A stretch of 64,000 nucleotides of DNA from Gymnorhina tibicen (GCA_013399875.1 VXAZ01001668.1:1837603-1901602), one strand, 5' to 3'; numbered from the stretch's first letter, positions 25,120 to 39,541 are shown. Notes: generated by a model not told the origin, from the sequence alone. A program made the numbers and translations.

Positions 25120-26060
25120 CTGACGTGAATAGAAAAACCCTAATCACGATCATTTTCAACCTCCTGGTTTATACAAATAAAGAGAGATTCCACTTAGCGT
25201 GACGTTCTGCAGCAAACATTAATACACTCGCTATGTGTGGCTTTGCTCCTTCCTACCCCCTCTTTAGTTTCAGATACTGTATTGTATTTCTTCCGACATG
25301 TTGATTCTACCTAATGTTAAATGGTAATTGGCAGTAGTATAGGTGGGGAGAGAAACATTGTTATATTTTGTTCATTTTTCACACTTCAGCAGTTATTCCT
25401 TTCTCTCCATGGCTGTACGCTTATTAGTGTATGAAATGCAGGTGTGTGGGAAATGGCAAGCACACATTGACAGGTTATTTTGTTGGCCACTGCCTAATTA
25501 GTAGCATAGTGGATGCACCCTGCTAAGCTTTAGTGTGGTGCAGTAGAGCTGGTCTGTTCTAATTTCCTCACAGCTTTGATATTCAGCAAGAGATTGACGG
25601 TTAGCACAAAGAGCCAAAGCGCGACGGAGGCCTGCAGAAACAATGGCCCTTCTTGCTTGTAGACACCACAGATGTGAGAGAAAGCTGACTAAAAACAATT
25701 GGCCGACACTGTCTAATTGTCTCCAATGTCAGCATCATTAATGTTTTCCCATGTAAAAAGTAAAAGGCCAAGGTTGTATCCTCCCTTTATTTTGAGTCAC
25801 ATGATTATGTAACTTACTGAGATTCAGATTAAGTGTTAATTGTATTTGTGCAATAAAGAAACTGAAGCTACCTTGAATTTAATGAATATGTACTTAATTA
25901 ATTTTGACAGCCTTTATCTTTATTACCTATTGAATAATCACAATCAGAATTAATAACATTTATAGGCAATTAAAATTACAGCCTATTTAATGATAATATA
26001 TGTTTACATCTTTTGCTGAGATACAAATTATGAATACTTATTAGCAAAGAAGTTGTTTCC
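25120..26060. promoter_or_regulatory. Candidate conserved non-coding element (SOX/homeodomain-rich)
   Basis: This stretch is non-repetitive and unusually rich in developmental transcription-factor words. Seen are CTAATTAG (25494-25501), AACAATGG (25639-25646), AACAATT (25694-25700), TAATTG (25714-25719), TTAATTAA (25894-25901) and TGACAG twice (25468-25473, 25905-25910). It lies in the desert between the presumed VAX1 end and SHTN1. VAX1 and SHTN1 both act in developing forebrain or neurons, so an enhancer is plausible. Conservation was not measured, and AT-rich DNA yields such words by chance. Confidence 0.35.
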
Positions 26061-29000
26061 CTGCCAGGAGGGTTTCTTGTCTGTGTTAACAGCAACAAAC
26101 AACAATAATCAGTTCAATGTGTAATAGTGCCTTTCACATCAGACAATCTCCCAAAGCACTGCACAAGGGCACATGAGAAAAGGCTTCGTGGAATTTAAAG
26201 GTAATCACTAAATGGCAAAAATTGTAGTGTGCCTGGAACAAATGCTTCAAAATTACAAGCAATAAGACAAGGCCAACAACATTTGAGCAGTTTCAAAGCT
26301 TTATTTGCTCACAGAAAAAATAATGAGAATAAAAAGGGTCCACTGAGGATGCAACATCAAACTCCTTGCTGACCCAGTAACACCAGACCAAAGATTCAGC
26401 AGCTACAAGACAGAATATCTCTACTGGTACCAGCATGCCTGAAAGCCTTTTGCCTCTGAGATCTTACACAGAAATCCTAATTCCCTGGTACTACAGAAGG
26501 AGCACAGACACAGCTCTGATTCTACCAGTGCCCACAAGAGTAGGCAGCTTGAGATGATACAGAGTAAATCACACAAATAAAGATGCTTTGGAACAGTGAG
26601 TCCTCTCTGCCACTGTCCAGGACTAGTAGGCAGTCATTGCAAAATTAAAAGAAAAAGGAAATAGGTTGTCCAAAGAAGGAAGGAGGATCAGGCCTGGGGT
26701 TTGACAGGTATAACCCAAACCACCAAATGCACCAGAGAAAACCCAGCTGGTGCGTGTGCCCACAGAGATGCTGCGCACACGCGCTCACTGTATCAGTCTG
26801 CACAAGCCATTTTACTCTTTGAATGCTTGTTTTCTTAACATCTCTCCCTTGTCTTTGTCCCACCACACAGCCACTGTTCTCAGAGAGCTGCACAGCTTTC
26901 ACTAAATACTGGAACTTTGCATAACCCAGCTCAGGAGAGAACTGGGTCTCATACCCGTGACCTATGAGAAATAAGACCTATCTCACCAGGCCTGAACACA
27001 AGGCAATGTGATAAGTCCCTGTGAAGCCAGGATTCAAAAGATGCATGTCCAGACTCTCAGGCTCAGAAGGAGCTTTCCTTTCCTTCCCCAATCCTTCGAC
27101 CCTCAGCACCCACTTTGGTTTTGCAGGGAGAAGCTTCTTTCTCACTTCTGGCCCCAAATCATCAGGCACAGCCGCTTGAAAAACCTATGTCAGCAAAATA
27201 ATACTGAGTGCCTAAAATCTCAGTGCAGGAGAGAGCAGGGGGCTGGGTGATAGCTGGGTGACACCCACTTCTCAATTCCAGTGTCCAACACATAGGCTGG
27301 TTTATGCTAATTTAAAAAAAACAGACCAAACCAAATAAAACCCCAAAACACCAAACTAGAGAGATGCATCAGAGCCCTTGTGTTATTTCATGTATTTTGA
27401 AAGTTAAAAAGAAGCCCAAAAAATGCAATTATTTCTGTCTCAAGCCACAGTGCCTAAGAAATACCAAGGGCCACCTCCAGTGTAGTGCAAACACGACCCA
27501 TCAAGATGACCTAGCCCTGAGCAGCAAGGATATAAGCCAGGCTGAGCCTGTTGAGCATGGGGACAGTAATTTCTTCCTGGACTTCATTTTTTCATCAGCA
27601 TAGATACAGCCTTTGTAACACCTTCTGAATGGGCAACGATTAGAAACCAGCACTGACTTCGAGGTAAGATTCTGCCAACTCCCTTCTTGCACAGGGAGAC
27701 AAATAACCAGTTACTGCTGGGCATCGACAGAACAAATGAACAATACATCACTTTATAATAGCTACCGTGCATGAAATCATTGTGTTACCTTATAAAATCA
27801 ATCTCTATATATTGTTATGTTATTTGTTAAGTTGTGAAGTGCATAAACAGTAGTTTCACAACCCTGATTGCCTGCTGCATTCTCTTTATTCCAATGCAAG
27901 ATCCTCCTCTTAAAGCCCATAATTCATCAACTTTATTATGCTTAAGACTTTGACTTCTCTTTTCCATCAGGCATAAGGAAATGAATCACTCATCCTTTGT
28001 GCATTTGTGTGCTTTTAGAGCATCTTCTTATTAAAAAGTGTACTTGGTTGTATTTAAGATAATTGAGAGCTCAAAGACGGGTTCCTTCAAGCTGGGGTTG
28101 AACATAGGGTTGAACATTAACCTTTCCTGCACTGCAAAGCGGATGCAAGGCAGCTGTGCTACTCACAGAGCTACTCAGAAAGTGCAAACTAGGAGCAGAT
28201 TCTGCCTGTAGCAGAAAGTGACCGGCGAGTCCAGGGTGTGTTTGACTTCTGCTGGAATGACAGCCAAAGGTGAGACCTTGTGGACTGTTTTACAACTGAT
28301 TATACGCAGGGATTTGGGGTTTTTTACCCATTATGAAGGTGCTGGAGTTCAGTCCTAGCCAAGCAGTAAATTTTCAGCTATTGGCTGTATGATATTTTTC
28401 TCTGCATACCCAACAGTGTAATGTACTGCAGGGTGAACATGCCTGAAAGCAAACAAAGTGTCCAGAGGAGCTGAGACCATGCCCCTGCATCTATAAGTGA
28501 GTACAAGGCTCCCATTAGGTTGATAAGTTTGTTGCACAGGCCAGTGATGAGAGTTGGAACTTGTCATACCCCAGAAGTACTAGCCCATGTGGAGGGATGT
28601 GCCTTGCTGTCCAGCCAAGGGACATGCCCAGTGCTCCCTGTGCTGCACAGGAAACACGGATTTAGCAGGGCCTGTGACACAAATGCACTGCTTAAAGCAC
28701 AGCAGCGGGCACCAGCTGATTGAGGAGTGCTGCCCAGCACTACCAGCCCAGGCACAACATTTGCTCTTGCTGCAGAAGACATTCCAATTATCCTTTTCTC
28801 TGGTATCTGGTAGATACCACCTACCTCGGAAGCCAGGATTCCTTTAATCGTGGTTTGCATTAACAAATATGAGGTATGAGCTTGGTTTTCCTCAATTCAT
28901 TTACTGGCAAAGGATAAACTACAGGGCTTTGCAACTTCCAGGGCATTTTCTCTTCCTTGAGGTGGCAGAGTAAGCAATGTACTACTGACTGACTTGTTTG

Positions 29001-32000
29001 AAGTGAAATTATGCCTTTACAAACTGCCCTTGCATTCCTCAAAGACATTCAGTGGCGGCACAACACACCCTGTTATAGCCATATCTGACAACAAAATGAC
29101 AGGGGGTGAGCACTTGGAAAAAAAGAATGTGGTCATAAAAAAAAATCACAGGTTTTGTCTGAAGTGTACATCTACAGGAAAAAGCTACTTTTTAGTGCAA
29201 GACATTCTGAAGACGTCTTTAGCAGTGTCTTCACCATTTGCATTGGGAGGCTCTGATCTCTAGATGCTGCTGCAGGATACAGCAGCTAGGAGCTTCTGCA
29301 CCTAAGGAATCCTAATGTTCTCCTTAAAAACCATTGGGATTTTTGTAATGTACAGATTAGACCAAATTTCGTACCAAAAGTACGAGCTTTAAGCTATGTT
29401 TCAAAGCCCAGTCCTCCACAAGTACTCCCCTTACCTGTTTTCAGTGCCTATTTTATCTTTCCATTCAGTTTTCACCTGAATGCATTTTGTTTAACTTAAT
29501 AAAAGGAAGTTTCAATAAATGGCCCTGTTTCATCCATTGCTATGGTACCCATCAGAGAAATCAATAAATGAAGTAAATCTTAGTAGAAATAAGGAAGCCA
29601 CAGAAAAAAATGTAGGTGAGTTTTGCAGTTTCATTCACTCAGATAATGGTAGTCTGCAGTAATGTATGCAAGAACAACAATATCGACTTGTAATCCATTA
29701 TGAACCAAGGTGTTAGCTTTGCTGCATGGTCTTGTTTTCATTTTTTAAGACTTCCCAGTGGCTTTTAGTACTTTACATCTTCATTAAGGATTTTAAAAGC
29801 AAAGATCTTTGCTTACATTTGAAATACTTTTCTGGTGCTGTGATGAAGCACAGACACTTGCTAATGGATTTCTGAATGCCGTTTTCATTATAATATTTTT
29901 ATAAGACCCCTCTCTTCTTCTATTATTACATTTGCTTTTGTAAAATGGTTGAGACTGCTCATCATGTACTTTAGGTCCTTTAAATATTCTTCCTTCTTAC
30001 CATTATGGGAGATAGTTGGTGTTTTATTCATGTAAGAATAAAGCCATAATCTAGTTTGTATTTGGCAGCTAAGTGAGTTTATGCAGAACTTACATTTATC
30101 CCCAGGATGGTTTAGGCCATCCTTCAGTATGAATCAGTAATGCAGTTAACTTTAAACTATATACATGTAATATTGACTGAGGCATTAGTTAATGCAGTCT
30201 TTATATTTGTGAGAGTCCAGGGTTCCATAATTCCATAATTCCATAACAGTAAGCTTGGCTGCATGGGATAAATGGTATTTAGGGGAGCTGGAGAACTGAG
30301 AGCTTCACTGGGATCTGTCTATGAGCAAAGGGAGGATGGAGCCCTGCGGTGTCCCTGCCCACCTAGAGACACTTGCTAAGAGGTGGCTCCCGCTCTGAGC
30401 AGCTGTTAAGACACCATTGTCTTAGTTAAGGCATTTTTGGGCCATTCCCCATCCCCAGGTAGGAAGATCTTCCACTCAGACATCCCTGCTGGTCTACAGA
30501 CCTGAAGATGCCCTTTATTCAATCAGTCAGACCATAAACCTGACTCCAGTGCAGCAAGACTCCACCAGCCCAAAAGCCTCTCTTGGGGCTGCTTTGCTCC
30601 AGCCTCTTTAGGCAGCCCTGCAGCTCAGGGGCTGAGAGCTCAAACCTCCCTGATCCACACAATGGCCAGGAGCTGTGAACAACTCCTCCACTACTGCTGG
30701 CCATGTTTGACTTTTGATGGCTCCTCCAAGGTGTCCACTAACCACTTGAAAACAGTGTTAGATTCTCTCCTGACCTACTTCAAAACAAAGTGGGAAGGCA
30801 ATCGAGCTGGTTATAACACCAGTGTTTCAACATCGGGCTCTCTGTCACCGTCCTCTACTGCACTCATCCCTTTTGATTTAATTTCATGGGAGGTAGAGCT
30901 GACTTTTGTTCCTTGGATATGGTTCTCCAAGTTTATGTCAATAGAGATGCACATGTACCTTAAGTAAGAATAATCTAAAATGAGCTTGATTCCTGGTGGC
31001 CCAGGACACTGAGCAAACCTATGAGGAATGACTGCTGTAAATACCAGTAATGTTGAGATACAGAGGTTTATTACGGAGCTTTTGCAGTGTATTTATACAA
31101 GTGTTTTTCAGTCATTTCTGCCTCAGTATGTCAACAAGCTGACTTAGAGGCTTAGGATTTGCTCCGATGGGTAGAAGTCAAGGAAAGAAAAACATTTCTT
31201 GGGCTTGATGAGTGTTATATTCTGCCTTAATGCATCTTTTAGCTGACCTGTCAGAAATATTTCAGACCTATATATCCTGAAAATCTTCTTTCAGTTCATC
31301 TGTGATATTTGTGCTGATAGCTCTCCTCTCTTGGACCAATGGTAACAATGCTTTATAGAATTCCTGCATAGTTAAAAGTAGATGCTACCTTTATGAGGGT
31401 GATGAATCCCACATGTTGAATGTGCCAAAGCAAGGACAAAAGGGCCAGAGTCATGAGCTCAAGGTCTGATGACAGGCAAAAGGAAATGGAAAAAACAGCA
31501 ACAGAAGCAGTCTAATGATGGCACTGGTATTGCTTCCTTTATAGCAGTCTCCACATTATCTATTAAAGCTGACTATTCTGGGGCGGGGGGGGAAGGAATT
31601 AGGGTGGAGAGGTTTAGCTGGTGTAGTGTCTGCAGGAGTTTTTATAGCAGTCAGGATGACAAGCACAAGTCAGAGTTGGTCAGGTGCCATTGTGGTGCAA
31701 ACAAACTGCATACACCCCTGAGCAATTCCAGGTATGTAATCCCATAGCTCCTAAGAGTGCGTGGTGGGCATTATGGGCAGAGGGAAACTGGAACCTGAAG
31801 GGACTTGGCAAATACCTGATCAGTGCAATGTTGTCCACTGGCTGAGTTGCTGAAAGAAATTAAGAGGGCAGAAAGGCAGGGGGAGACAAAGTACACACCA
31901 GAAGGCTGATTTCCTATGCTAAATACTGCCCACCTCAAAGAACTCTCATTCCTGCTGGGATTTGACCTAGTCTTTTGTTTGTTTAATATTTCCTCTGCTA

Positions 32001-34984
32001 CTCCCTTTTTCATACACTTCTGTCCAACTGCATTACTGGACCATTTGCACACACCTTGAACTTGCTGCAGTTCCACTGAGGCAGTCAGCTTCCTCCCACA
32101 CATCAGAGAACTGGAAAGCAACTAGTATTTTGAAGATATTTCCTCCTGAGCTCCTGATGGGAGGATGATTTTCTGTTGTTTGACAAAATCCAGTTGGTTC
32201 TTAACCTGGAACTCAAGGCTAAGACATATTTCAAAAGTATTACTGAGATACTAAGAGACCAGAGACAAAGACAGTAGAGCATGAGAAACACCAGAGCTAG
32301 AAAATTTGTATTTACTGAATGTGTGGCTGGCTTTCAGTAGCTCTGGATACACAGGAATGTATTCTGGTGAGACTGCATAAGAGAGGAAATTGAAATTCAA
32401 AGTGTTCATCTTTAGGTTGCCAGCTCAGACTGGGTCAAGATTTATTTGTTGATAAAAGAAATCTAGATTCTAGAAAGAGACAGAAAGGTATTAGCGTCTG
32501 TCAGCACTGGTAAATTGTATGAATGACTTGTGGGTGGAGCAATTTAGAGTGTTTTTTGACTGCAGTCTGTTGTTCTTCAGCAGAAAGAATGGAGACTGAA
32601 TCACCATAGGTGCTTGCCAAGGACTTTATCAGATCTGGATGGGCCTGAGACTCATTACTGACTCTGATGCTTGCACCAGAGCCAGACTGGAGATCTCATA
32701 GACCTGCAGTGCCAGCTCTCCCCAGATGGGCAGCAATCCTCACTTCTGCAAGCTGCCTTCATTTTCAGACTCTTTCTACCAATGGAATTGGTCAGAGTAT
32801 CGCCCTTACTTCCATAAAATAGAGCTGGTTTTAGAACCAGCTTTATAGAAGTAAAATCGTTATTTATAAATGATGGGGCAGAACAGGCTGTTTAGACGAG
32901 CTTGGCAAGCTGGATCGTATCCCACGCAAAACACAATTGCCTGTGTTTTTCACTAACCACATCAGAATGCCTTCCTTACCAGATTAATAAGCACATGCTA
33001 GTTAAACGGACACCGTTCTGAGGCACCGTAGGAAGCAAAAATGTAAAAGCATTTTTTTGCCAAGCATTTGTTCCAAAGAAATCTGCTGTTCAATACAGTC
33101 TGCCTGGTTTTGGCTCTTCTGATGCCTCTGGAGTAGCTTGGAGGCCTGTGGATGTGTCTGGTGGAAGGGAGAGTGGTTTCTTCAGATGCTGGTGGGCCTG
33201 TATGCCAGTTCATTTAGTGCAAGGACCCAGAGCCAGGGTAGAAGTGCTGGTGTAACATTTTTGCTACAAAGCCATTCTATATCGATTTCAACAGCTATTC
33301 AGGAAGCCTATTGGAGCTGGTGGTGTTGCATAAACTGTAGGGATGAATCTCCTGTCTCACATGAGCAGTGCCACAGGCATGGGAGATTTGACTTCAGTAA
33401 CAGCAGAGAGTGAAATGGCTCCGTATCTTCCCCTCTCTGGGGGGATGCAGCTGCTTGGACTTGCAGCTGTAATCCTGTCCTGAGACAGGAATGCGTGTTA
33501 GAGCAGCCTGGCCTAATAGAGGGGTTAGTGCCCCCTTCACGGCATTCCCTTTTCCCTTCCTTCATCCTGCACCTGCAGCTGCAAATTCCTGCTCCAGTGA
33601 AGAATTGTCAAGATTAGAACTTTTGTTTAGGGCACTCATACCCAAATCTTTTCTTTGGAAAGTGGAGCACCTGACAGGTCATCTTCAAAAAGGTAGCTGT
33701 TTAGGGTTTTCCTTATAACATCATCTAGAGGTATTTGCTAATTTATAGCATATTTAAACCTAGGGAGGGGAGGGACAGGAGACAGTTAAGGATAGTCTTC
33801 AGCTTCCCCCCAACAGGAGTGATCATTCAGGACAAATTTTCCAGAGCCCATCTCCAGGTTGCTCTGGCTTAGGTGGTGCAGAGGCTGTGCTCTCCAGGGT
33901 GCCCCTGCCCTGTCTGACCCTGTGTTCTGCCTTGGCAAAGCCAAACTGTGTGGCCAAGAAGCCTCCTGGCCACCACAGGGATCCCTGGCTGGGTTTTTAG
34001 AGCTGCCACAAGGTGGTGAGGTGCTACAGCTTCCCAACCAAGCAGCAATAATTTGTTTTGATTTTTTTCCTTAAGGTACCAAAAATCAGTGGCAGTGTAA
34101 CCACTGAAACAAACCCAGCATTTGGTTTTACTCAGCAACTTGCCACTGAATGCTTTAGTCTGCATCATTATATTTCTGGCAATTCTATAAATAAAAGTAA
34201 ACCTTATAAAGACATCTGTGTGACACAGCTTTGCAGTTAGTCTAAAAACTTTTACAGTAGGTACAGAAGTGTTTTGATTCCCATGCATCTGTATATAAAT
34301 AATAGGTCTGAATCTTTGTAGGGAGTGTTCAAAAATTAGTCAGTTACAGGTTTTGGGGTTTTTTAAATTGTTCTATGGCTCTCTAATTGAGGACAGCCTT
34401 CTCTAAAGACAAGTTCATATACACCACCCACTAGCCCAGTCTTTTCCAGAGCCTGAAGCCTTTGGCATTACATATGAGATCATTGGCTGAATGGTTTAAA
34501 AACTGGTTTTTGTCAGTTTTCAGCAGCACTTAGCATCAGCACACCCCATTGGTGGCAACAGCTTGGGATTCAGGCCTTAAATGAAAGTAACAAAGGAAAG
34601 AAACACTGTCTCTTCAGTTTCCTTATTTGAAGTGTAAAATTTTTAAGATCAAAGCCAACCTATTCTGTGTGAACTCCTCTACAATATTTCAGCTCAGGAA
34701 CGTAAAAGCAGGATTATTATTTTATTTTTTTAAAGTATCTCGGCTGGATTTCTGCGCATCTCCTTTAAGTGGCTTTTACTGCAGAACAGTCTGATCTCTT
34801 CTCTGTCACCTTTTCTCTAAAGCTTCATCAAGTGCTGCCATTCACAGCCTGGATTGATTCAGAACTTTGCCTATGGAGGTGTGGGAGTGGCAGGAGAGAT
34901 GTCCTCGGAGAATGTCGGGACCTCCAGCCATCCTGGTGAGCAGAGTAACACCCAGCGCACAGTGACACACACCAGGGGTGGTGG
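26061..34984. other. Intergenic DNA, no gene recognised
   Basis: The long block has many short open frames but none with recognisable domains. The text at 26125-26175 (CCTTTCACAT...CAAAGCACTGCACAA) vaguely resembles an old amniote interspersed repeat. An 8-bp tandem repeat lies at 30223-30246 and a G-run near 31580. Nothing else stands out. Confidence 0.45.
30223..30246. repeat. Three tandem copies of an 8-bp unit (TTCCATAA)
   Basis: Three exact head-to-tail copies. CR1 elements end in 8-bp repeats of the form ATTCTATG, and this unit is a two-base variant of one rotation. No CR1 body is recognisable to its left, so this may be a CR1 tail remnant or just a short satellite. Confidence 0.6.
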
Positions 34985-35043
34985 TTGGACCTGCGCTCCC
35001 CAGGGTGTGCTGAAACACGCTCAGAAATACTGCTCGGGTCACA

Positions 35044-35123
35044 TTTTGCATATGCATTTTCTCTAAGATGGCCTGATAAGATTTTCATCTTATCAGGAGA
35101 TGCTTGGTATAGCCGATGCAAAT
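35044..35123. promoter_or_regulatory. POU/GATA motif cluster with GATA palindrome
   Basis: Within 80 bases there is a POU-dimer-like TTTGCATATGCA (about 35046-35057), a perfect 26-bp hairpin-type inverted repeat (CCTGATAAGAT, TTTC, ATCTTATCAGG at 35072-35097) holding two opposed GATA-factor cores, and a perfect octamer ATGCAAAT (35116-35123). Such clustering is typical of enhancers. No binding data or conservation is available to me. Confidence 0.4.
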
Positions 35124-38100
35124 TATATACTCGTCTTCCTGCAGCAACAGAAGGAGAAAATAACAGAATAAGGGATTGGGTGTTTACTTTGGCTTCTAGA
35201 GCAAAGTGTAAGTGGCTACCATAGCAATGTGAAGCAGATATTTAATATTTCTTGTAGTTTAGCAGATACTCAACAATGGCAAACACTGCTGTTTCACATG
35301 TAAAGCAGCGTGGGGAGCTGATGAAAGTAGGAGTTGGAGATATCTTAGGCAATGACAGTGGAGAAGTCTGCTGTAAGCATCCAGTGACCTGCTCCAAATC
35401 ACTTGAGCCTTACTTAGGTAGGAGCTTCTCAGCCTCTGCAAAGCAGGGATGTAGCTCAGAGGCCAGAGTTGCAAGTCAGAATGAGGGAGTGAAGTCAAAA
35501 ATATCCAGCACAAATCAGATCACAAGCCTCTCATTCAGCGTTCCTCGGCTGAATGTGAGTGGCAGAGAACAACACAAGATGGCTCTGCTGAAGGCTGCAG
35601 TGGCACCGCCACGTTATTCACATGAGCCGCTTGCAGAATTTCTTGTCTCCTTTCCACCTTTTATCCTTGGGAATAGTGTTCTCAATGAACCTTTTCTTTT
35701 ATAAATGTTCCTCATTATCTAAATTGCTTTTTGTCTTTCAGTTATCACTGCCTCTTCTTGTAGGCGGCGTTCATAGGAACTTCTTCCAGGGAGAGAAAAA
35801 TGATGAGTAACCCTTTGTTTGCCTTTCCATCTTCTCTTGGTTTTAATAAGACATGAAAGGCAAAAATCTGAGACATCTGTTGTTTCTTTCAGCCATTTCC
35901 ACAGAGACATTAGATAGCATTTCAAGCACTCAACTGACAAAACAACTCACCTTGTGAGAACACTCTGATTTATTAGATTGTTTTATTACACTAAAACATT
36001 TTGTACAATCTATGAAATAATTTTTTTTCTCTGAGACTGGCTCCATTTTTTGCATAAAAGCAGTATTTTCACATAGTTTTATGGTATTTTATTATATATG
36101 AGTAATGATATGCCTGATATTCGGAATGCAAAGGAAGTTAGTTAAAAATAATGCAATTAAGCCAACAAGTAAGTGACTGATCAGACCCAGAGATGTGGCT
36201 AATGCCTGATTTGTCATCTATTTTAATTAACAAACCTTAACATAGAAAAATAATACAAATCAAAAGCACCGGCAGAGTGAGAATATCATATATACCACTT
36301 GTGGTGATAGAAATAGTATATACTCTCATCCAGGGAATAAACATCGTTTTGTTAAAAGGGGGTGAACTGAGAATAATTTTAAACTCAAGATGGTTACTGG
36401 GAACCAGCACGACAAGCAGGATTTTTACCCTCAGTGTCACTCTTAGCAGGCACTGTGTGACCTGTTTTGATAGAGAAGACACACTGGAGAGTCCTGTTGG
36501 CCAAAAGGCTCTGTGGGGGCAATCCCCGGTGGGTACACTCTGCTCCATTTTCACTGTCTGTGATTCTTGGTTTCAAACTCTGGTGGGAACTTGCAGCTTT
36601 TTGAAAGGCCATTTAATGCTGAGAAGCCATAGGCAAACCCCAGCTCCAGCTGACCAGCGGCTCAGGCCTCACACAAATGAGTTGTCCTACGCAGGCTCCA
36701 AGAGCAGGGAGCCCTCTTAAATTTCAACATTTTGGGCTAAGTTTAGTACCAGCAAAACTCCACTGGGAGCAGTTTTTTATCTCTCCTGAGCAGCCCTTTA
36801 TGAACTTCTCAGGCCTATTTCAAGATTCATTACACAATTTCCTTATCTCTGTTTATAGCACGGCCAGTAACAGTGCTTGTGTAAGCTGTAGGAGCTGGCC
36901 TGTGGCACTGCAAATCAGCAAAATCGAGTGTTGCAAAGGATGTATTTCCCTGCTACCTGATGATGTACAGTTGGGCAAGTGGCAGAAAGTTTGTCTGATA
37001 TTTTTATGGAAATAAATTTGCTTGCTCCTTGGTCCTTTCAATTCTGCCTCACTGAAGGACTTCCAGAAATGCTGGTTAAGCTGGTGAGAATTCCTATGGC
37101 AACTTCGAGGTTTGTCTCTGTCCCTAAATTTTTACAATGAACCCAATTTTCTGCTCCCATCAATTGACAGAGTTCCACAGCACACAATAATGCCATGGTG
37201 ATTTTTATCAGGAAAATACCTGGCATAATTATCTTAATGTAGTAAGTGTGGTCAAGTGGTGTAATGTAATCCAACACCAGCTAAAGAATGCATGTGACAG
37301 CTTTGTTTTGCAAGAAGGGAGTAGAAAGGCTTGTTGGAAGGAGAGCCCAAATGCCTTTAATTCAGGCAACTAGCATCTGACCCTAATTATGTGGTAAAAT
37401 GGAGGTAGTGCAAGCACCAGAAAAGGGACAAGTCTGCAACAGGAACAAAAGCATCAACTGCTGTTGAGCTGTATGCAAAGTTCAACTGAGAGGGAGAGAG
37501 AGGCAGACAAAGTGGCTCCAGTTGCACATAAATACTAGATGGAAAGTGTGTTGAGAAGCAGGGCAATGGGTAATTTTTCATAAGCTGCAAAATTGCTTAA
37601 TAAAAGTGAAATGACTTGCCCTTTCTGTAGAAATTAATTATGACGGCAACTTTGCAGAGCAGCATAATAAAGATGTAGACAAAATAACAGTGGCATTGAA
37701 TTCAAAAGCTATGCATAATGAATGGTCTATTAAGATGCTTATGATCAGTACCAAAAGACCTTGACTCTTGTTTTGTAAAGTATTTAAGTTCTTAACTAAC
37801 TGATTTTATTATTTAGTTTAACAGGATGTTAGTTGTTTATCAAAGAACAAGGTATGAAGCAGCACTGCAAGCTCCAGGAATAACTTACCAAGAAATAAGT
37901 TTTTGTATTCAGTGACACTTCATCAGCTGTCAGTGTGCTGTTTCTCTAAGATTTCTCCCATCATAAACATTTGTCCACACCAAAATCAGATTATGTCCAC
38001 GTTTCACCATGAAATTATGAGCACAGAGATGTTTGATCCTATATGGCTAAGGTGTTTTTTTTTCTTTTTTTACTAGATCATCCCTTCCTCCTATGGGAAA

Positions 38101-39492
38101 AAAAAGGCTTTTTTGCTATTGTCATTTACCATCACATAACACATAGTTGTTTAAAGATTCCTATACAACCTCTCTTCTTCCTTCTCTGGCAGCCCAGTTA
38201 TCCACATTGCTGCAGAATAAAGCAAAGAACCCCAGAGGAGGACATCAAAGCCACTGCAACAACAGCCTCCCTAGTGATACTCGTGAAACAGGGTCCCCCA
38301 CTTCAGGAAATGGGTCCGGAAAGTGACTCAATTTCTGACTCTCCAAAAACATGGCATTTGTCTCTGACAGGCTGCAAGCACAGGAGATCTCACTGAGATC
38401 TCACTGAGTGAGCTATTTGTTATCTCTAAATATGTGTCCTTGCAGGTGCTGGCAGGTGTTCACACCTCAGTGGGTGAAATCCACCACCTGTCTGTGCTTG
38501 AAGATAGAGGAAGCACCTATTTCAACCAAATTATACAAGCTGTGCATCCATAAAGTACGATGAACTGCTAGGAAGGGTGAGTAGATTTAATTTGCCTAGT
38601 TATATTTTACAGTTGCAAATTTAATATCCAGGATTGTCAATTATGGTACAATTAGGGCATTTAAAAATGCCAGGATAAATACTTCATCTTCCTCTGATTT
38701 ATCCCCCAATCAGTTTGTGCCTTTTTTCTGTGCAGAGAGACAGACATGTTTGCCACCCTAGATGGAGATGACTAGCAAAGATCATGCTAGTGTCTCCAAT
38801 CAAATGGTTACGTTTTTCAAACAAATCTGTATTATCAGAGGTTTTTTTATCTTTAATCATACTTATACTCCAGTTTGAATGTGTGCTGATTAGTTAGTTG
38901 TCATCCTAGGGAGACAAGAAGTGCTTATATTTACCCTGATATATTATGCTGGTCATTATTCAGCATTGATTGGTTTGATAGAAAAATATATATTACCCCA
39001 GCAAGAGAAGCTGCTTAGTCTTATTCACCACATTAATTAGATGCTCAAATAGCTACTGCCATTTCTTTTATTTTTTTCAGTTTATTGATAGTTGTTTATC
39101 TGTGCAGTGATTATGTAGTTTATTTTATCTTGTCCCCCCACTTCTCATAAAATATGTCTGTTCTGAAACTAGTAAACATATGGCTGTATTCGTGCCCTGA
39201 GGGTACGCTCAGCCTGCAGTCACAGCTGTTTCCACCAGGTAGCTCTCCTCAACAGGAGGGTGATGAATCCTCAGGAGTCAATTCAGACTTTGCAGGGACT
39301 GATGGATTGCACTGCTTCCGAAGATAACTCCTTTCTCTCCCAGCCAGAGGGGTCCACTGCTCCCTTCCTTGCCCTTTGTTGTTGGAGATGTTGGGGGTTT
39401 ATTTATGTAGGAGAGGTAAGGCTGCCTTTGTGTCCATTAAAAGGTCTGAGTAAATTTTTTCCCCAAATGAGGAACAGGAGTATGCATATTTT

Positions 39493-39510
39493 AGATAGAT
39501 AGATATATAG

Positions 39511-39541
<31 letters not shown>

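Noticed and set aside
26752..26782. 8-bp inverted repeat GCGTGTGC/GCACACGC
   Set aside because: Short arms in a GT/CA-rich context. This is within chance expectation.
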